A stretch of DNA of 64,000 nucleotides from Amia ocellicauda (taxonomy: Eukaryota > Chordata > Actinopteri > Amiiformes > Amiidae). The position numbers were made by a program, and so were the translations under genes. Positions 59,952 through 64,000 of this stretch are shown in pieces (the stretch's first letter is position 1; the number at the start of each line of letters is the position of its first letter). The DNA lies in NCBI RefSeq assembly GCF_036373705.1, contig NC_089851.1, positions 3,441,920 through 3,505,919 on the forward strand, in the 5' to 3' direction. The notes under the pieces are model-generated. The model made no database searches. It saw only the letters and a list, made by a program, of their open reading frames with translations, and was not told the origin of the DNA.

Positions 59952-59978
59952 ATATATATATATATATATATATATATG
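59952..59978. repeat. (TA)n microsatellite
   Basis: A TA run at the right edge of the tandem array. Confidence 0.9.
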
Positions 59979-61609
59979 CATTTTAAACACGTCAATGCTC
60001 ATTTGTAATTCAGCAAGAGCTATTGACAGACAAAGAGCAATTTGACACTGTTTTAATAAGCAGATAAGATTTTAAAAAATAATCCCCTATTAAAATAACT
60101 CAGGATTTTCTGTTGCAATTTCAATATATGGCATGAAAATTTGTTACTATGAGTGAATTCAATATTTATTTTGCTTCTATATCCTTAGACATTATTTGTA
60201 ATCATCTCTCATCTAGATTAGTATTACTTTAGGGGAGACCATTTTGGCTATTTTTATTAATAAAGGGTAAACGTTTTCGAACAGTAGAGCATCAGGGGAA
60301 GTTCCCTGATATTCTCAAAGTTTTACAGGAAGCAAGTTATATTTATACAATCTGGTTATGCTTCCTCTATGGCAAATTCACTCCAATGGTCTTAAACATC
60401 TGGGGTGTCATCCTGCATTGGAGGATGGTATCTAGGCAGACGGTATTCATACAAGATCGTGTACATAGTTTAGATATTGCAACATATGTCCCCTTTGCCC
60501 TACTTAGACAACTTGTTATTGTAATTTGGGATTTTTGCTAGTACAGCAGAATATATTTTTGGTTAGTGGAAAAATACCGACTGAACAGTACTTCTTTATG
60601 CAGTATACAATGTTATTAAAAACAAGAACATGGTATGGACACGACGTGTTTTTTATAAACACTGTTATTTTGAACTACTGTATAAGTTTCCTTTTATCAG
60701 TAAAATGCAGTATTTTTAACTGTATTGCATATCCATTGAGTTCAACTTGGGCACATTTCCAAATGAATCAATATTACTATCTAAACCTGAAAAGTAGACC
60801 ATTTTGTTTTTCAACAGTTAATTTTAAATGGCTGTAAAGAAAAGGCATAAACTGAACAAAAATAATACAACATGCACAAATATACACTTTTGAGTAAAAA
60901 CTGAGAAAGATCTCTTGTTTATAAAGGCAGTTTTATTTCTTCTTGGATTTGCCCTTCTTATCATTTTCATTCAATGCACTCATTCAGTCTCAATGCACCC
61001 CTAATACTACAGGAGCTGATTTCAACTGTCAAAACAATTGATTAGGAATAACTGATTGAAGGTGACACGGGTGTAATTAAAAATGTATCAGTAATTTGTA
61101 AGTTGTGAACCTTCCTCCAGATCATATTGCTTGAGAAATGGGCTTGCAGTGGCATCACACAGGAGCTGTAGCAGACAAATGCTCTGAGGTCTTTCTCCCA
61201 GTTTATGCAGCATGAAGATCACGACACAAACTGACTGCAGCTTTGAGAGGTTCTCTCATGAAATCCCTTCACCTTCAGACCGGCCCCTTTCACAGGTCTT
61301 TCTCTATATATTACTATTATTTACTATGATACAGATTACTTTTATTTACTGAAATTTACCTAATCATACTATTATCAATGATTTTCTTTTTATGTATTCA
61401 TTTAATAATTTAAATGATGTTTAATCTAAGTATTTTTTTTTTTTTACTTTATTATCCATAAATATGATTTCCTGTTTATATGTATAAATCACATCACATG
61501 CTTTGGCAATACTTGTATACAAATGAGAGTAGTAGCACCCACAGGACACACACAATTTAAAAAGACAAATGTCAGGAGAACACCTCCCCACACCTAGATG
61601 AAAGAATGC
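59979..61609. other. AT-rich intergenic DNA
   Basis: No supported gene. A 45 bp piece near 61,046 (GGAATAACTGATTGAAGGTG) is shared with 40,068 and may belong to an unnamed repeat. Confidence 0.5.
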
Positions 61610-62360
61610 CAGAGCTCCCACAATGAACATATATCAGATTATGACTCAACAAAGTCAAAACAATAAAATAATTGTTGGGGTAAAAATTGCTTTCCAGTAA
61701 GATACTAGTTAAAACTTGCTCTTAAAAGGGTTTCTTTGTTCTTATTTCTCTGCTCAGACTTATCTGTGTGGCAGATAGAGATAATTTACTGCTGTGGACA
61801 TTCTTTAGTTAACGAACCAAAACTATATAACATGTTCTTATCAGTATAGTGTGTGCTGTGTCCTTGGTACCAGCGCTTCCATGTCTGGATGAAATATTGT
61901 TTCCCCAATTAGAAAGAATACCTTATCAATTATTGCTTCCTGTGTCTCGGAACTGCCCCGGGACATATGCCAAGAAAATATCATCCAGGTTCGGGACTGC
62001 CCCAAACCTCCTTTGAAATATTGCTTGTAGATGTATAAAAGGCTGTATGAAACTTTCAATAAACGAAGATAAACGAACAGACATTGTGTCAGTGACTTTA
62101 CTTCCCGGGCCTGTCTCCTGTTGAAAAGCCTCATCTGTTACTGGAAGCGCTAACTGGGGTGCCTGATTCACTGGGGAATCCGAAGGGTTGCTTCAACTGA
62201 AGCTTTGGTACTGTAACAATAATACATCAGAATAAAAATAATACATCATAGTGGGGGGTGGGGGGGGGGGGGTGCGCACTGTCTAGTGTCCATCACTATG
62301 CCTAACGGAGACCATTAACTTGGCCAACATTACTGTGGTTCCCACAAAACACGTAATCAA
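61610..62360 (-). repeat. older interspersed repeat, split by an LTR
   Basis: Segments 61,610-61,672 and 62,219-62,360 together match, in reverse complement, about 26,870-27,045 (ATAGTGATGGACACTAGACA; TGATGTATTATTT). Contains a G-rich run at 62,253-62,272. The solo LTR interrupts it. Confidence 0.65.
61673..62218 (+). mobile_element. solo LTR of a retrovirus-like element, 546 bp
   Basis: Begins TGTTGGGGTAAAAATT and ends GGTACTGTAACA (TG...CA). A perfect 5 bp target duplication, ATAAT, lies on both sides (61,668-61,672 and 62,219-62,223). Inside are a TATA box at 62,034 (TATAAAA) and AATAAA at 62,058, in the order expected of U3-R. No internal genes remain, so it arose by recombination between two LTRs. 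Retroviral or Gypsy type is not resolved. Confidence 0.85.
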
Positions 62361-62364
62361 AGTA

Positions 62365-62520
62365 AGTCCAAGGTCGTGGTTGAGCGGTAAAGCCAGAGGT
62401 CGAGGATACAAAGGTTTGCACAAGGCATAAGTTGACTGCTTGGTGATGGGAGGGGTGACTGATATGGAGAGGGTGATGGCGACCTCTGGTGGGGACATGT
62501 GGAGGTGCATTAAACTGTGG
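62365..62520 (-). repeat. repeat with GATGGCGACCTCTGGTGG core
   Basis: Same family as 35.5-36.0 kb. Only about 150 bp remain. Confidence 0.55.
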
Positions 62521-63571
62521 TTGTCACACTTGCAAATCTAATGTGGGTTACAATTACATATCAAAATATAAAATCCTTAATTTGCATTTTATACACCTAT
62601 TGACAGAATATTTCATTCTTTATTTCTTATATTATTTCTTAAACACAACAATACAAAATTTACATTTTAAATAAAAATAATTTGGGATCAACATACCTGC
62701 AAGACAATAATTTGGAAACAGATATAATGCAAAATATAATAATCAATAATAAACAAACCATATAAAAAACTGTATTTAAGTTAGGCCTAAGACCTGTAAA
62801 GGCTTTGCAGTTTATGCTACTGGTGAGAACAAACATACATACAAATAAAAAATACACATTCAAAACCTTATGTGCCATCTCTAACGCAATAACGATATAA
62901 CTATAATGCACTGATTTTGAAGATTTCATGCATAAATGACTGTTAACAAAATTAAAAAACAAGTAATTGTGAGGATGATGCAGAATGCAGCCCACCTCTT
63001 CCCAGTGTGTACAGCAAATGGGAAGATGTTCCTGCACACGAGAATGATAAATGCAGCGAGGCAGTTCTTACTCCCTTTAAACACCACTTGGTGTCGCTTT
63101 TGACAACACTTAGGAAACTTCTAGGACAGGATGTTCATTGAATTCAATTCTGTTGCACTCAGAGGAAGGACAAGTGAATTTCCAGACAAAGCAGAGCAGT
63201 CGGATGGGTAGAAAGATCTCAGTATCATTAAGGCAGAGAAGGAAGTCCAGCCAGAGAAACTGACTGCAGCGAGTCCCAGATGAGTAAGAGAGGTGCTGTA
63301 ACAACAGCTACTCAGTTCATTGGATCTTGTCCCAGCCCTGTTAAATGGTTCAAGTTTACATTCACATGGCATTCACCACACCTGTACAATATACAATTCT
63401 AACAGTTACTCATTAACACTTGTTACTAAGCACTGACATTAACAATTCACTTTTTAATTACATGTTATGTTTCAGTAAGTGTTTCAGGTGTCACTGTGAC
63501 CCTGTACTGGAAGCTTCTAGGAAACTTTAAGCTTCTGGAAGTGTCTAGCAACCAGACTTTTTTCAGGTCTG
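62521..63571. other. no recognised gene
   Basis: AT-rich DNA with short frames only. Confidence 0.5.
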
Positions 63572-63975
63572 AAGGGAATGTCCTACTGAGAGACTGAGGG
63601 ACCTGAACCTTTTCACCCTGGAACAGAGGAGACTACGAGGGGACTTGATTCAAGTCTTCGAAATCATGAAAGGCATCGACCACATCAAACCAGAGGAGCT
63701 TTTCCAGATCAGCAGGGACACAAGCACCCGGGGACACAAATGGAAATTGGGCTTCAAGGCATTCAAGACAGAAAACAGGAGACACTTCTTCACACAGAGA
63801 GGCATCACAATCTGAACAAACTCCCCAGCGATGTGGCTGAAGAGACAATTTGGGAGCATTCAAAAACAGACTGGATAGGATCCTTGGATCACTTAGTTAT
63901 TAATGGACACCAAATGAGCACGATGGGGCGAATGGCCTCATTTGGACACTTTCTTATGTTCTTTTGTTCTGAGCA
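63572..63975 (+). mobile_element. CR1-like LINE, 3' end
   Basis: LFTLEQRRLRGDLIQVFEIM-like C-terminal coding, then GHKWKLGFKAFKTENRR, a CACTTAGTTATTAATGGACA region, and the TTCTTATGTTCTTTTG tail. Very close to the copy at 31,187-31,540. Confidence 0.85.
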
Positions 63976-64000
63976 TTTTGAAGATGAATCGATACCTGGA

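Noticed and set aside
61100..61270. Minus-strand exon-like frame (acceptor, about 50 codons, SVCVVIFMLHKLGERPQ)
   Set aside because: No recognisable family, ends at a stop without a donor, and has no neighbours. Not enough to call a gene.

Overview
The window is animal nuclear DNA, almost certainly from a ray-finned fish. Its genes are split by GT/AG introns. Much of the rest is transposon-derived: Tc1/mariner of several families, DIRS-like, CR1 and L2 LINEs, a hAT fragment, a Maverick/Polinton polymerase, a solo LTR and microsatellites. Abundant CR1 tails with the TTCTTATG terminal repeat suggest a non-teleost or early-branching ray-finned fish, but the species cannot be fixed from this sequence.

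Left part (1-12.8 kb): a conserved head-to-head pair. SNAP47 runs on the minus strand (its last exon lies off the left edge) and JMJD4 runs on the plus strand, complete in six exons. They share a roughly 1.9 kb intergenic region with a CRE site. JMJD4 intron 5 carries an antisense copy of a DD36E Tc1/mariner transposon (Incomer-like).

Middle part (14-34 kb): two more DD36E copies, older Tc1 remnants, and a Polinton-type protein-primed DNA polymerase remnant. Next to the polymerase is a divergently transcribed, intron-containing pair of unfamiliar reading frames with a TATA box and a poly(A) signal. The pair may be the early region of an integrated Polinton/adintovirus-like element, now decayed. 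An isolated tail exon with ITIM and ITSM-like tyrosine motifs lies at 22.4 kb. LINE, DIRS and hAT pieces follow.

34.9-37.5 kb: a four-exon gene for a secreted cystatin-fold protein with the six-cysteine pattern of chemerin (RARRES2-like). A fourth DD36E copy follows at 38.5 kb, and an orphan RhoGAP-domain exon lies at 40.8 kb.

41.1-59.9 kb: a decayed DIRS-like retrotransposon bounded by inverted repeats. Its 5' half and about 3.7 kb of flanking sequence (including a CR1 reverse-transcriptase fragment) are repeated three times head to tail with a period of exactly 5,476 bp. The only differences I found were three substitutions that set unit 1 apart from units 2 and 3.

Right part (60-64 kb): AT-rich intergenic DNA, a 546 bp solo LTR with a perfect 5 bp target duplication nested in an older repeat, and a CR1 3' end.
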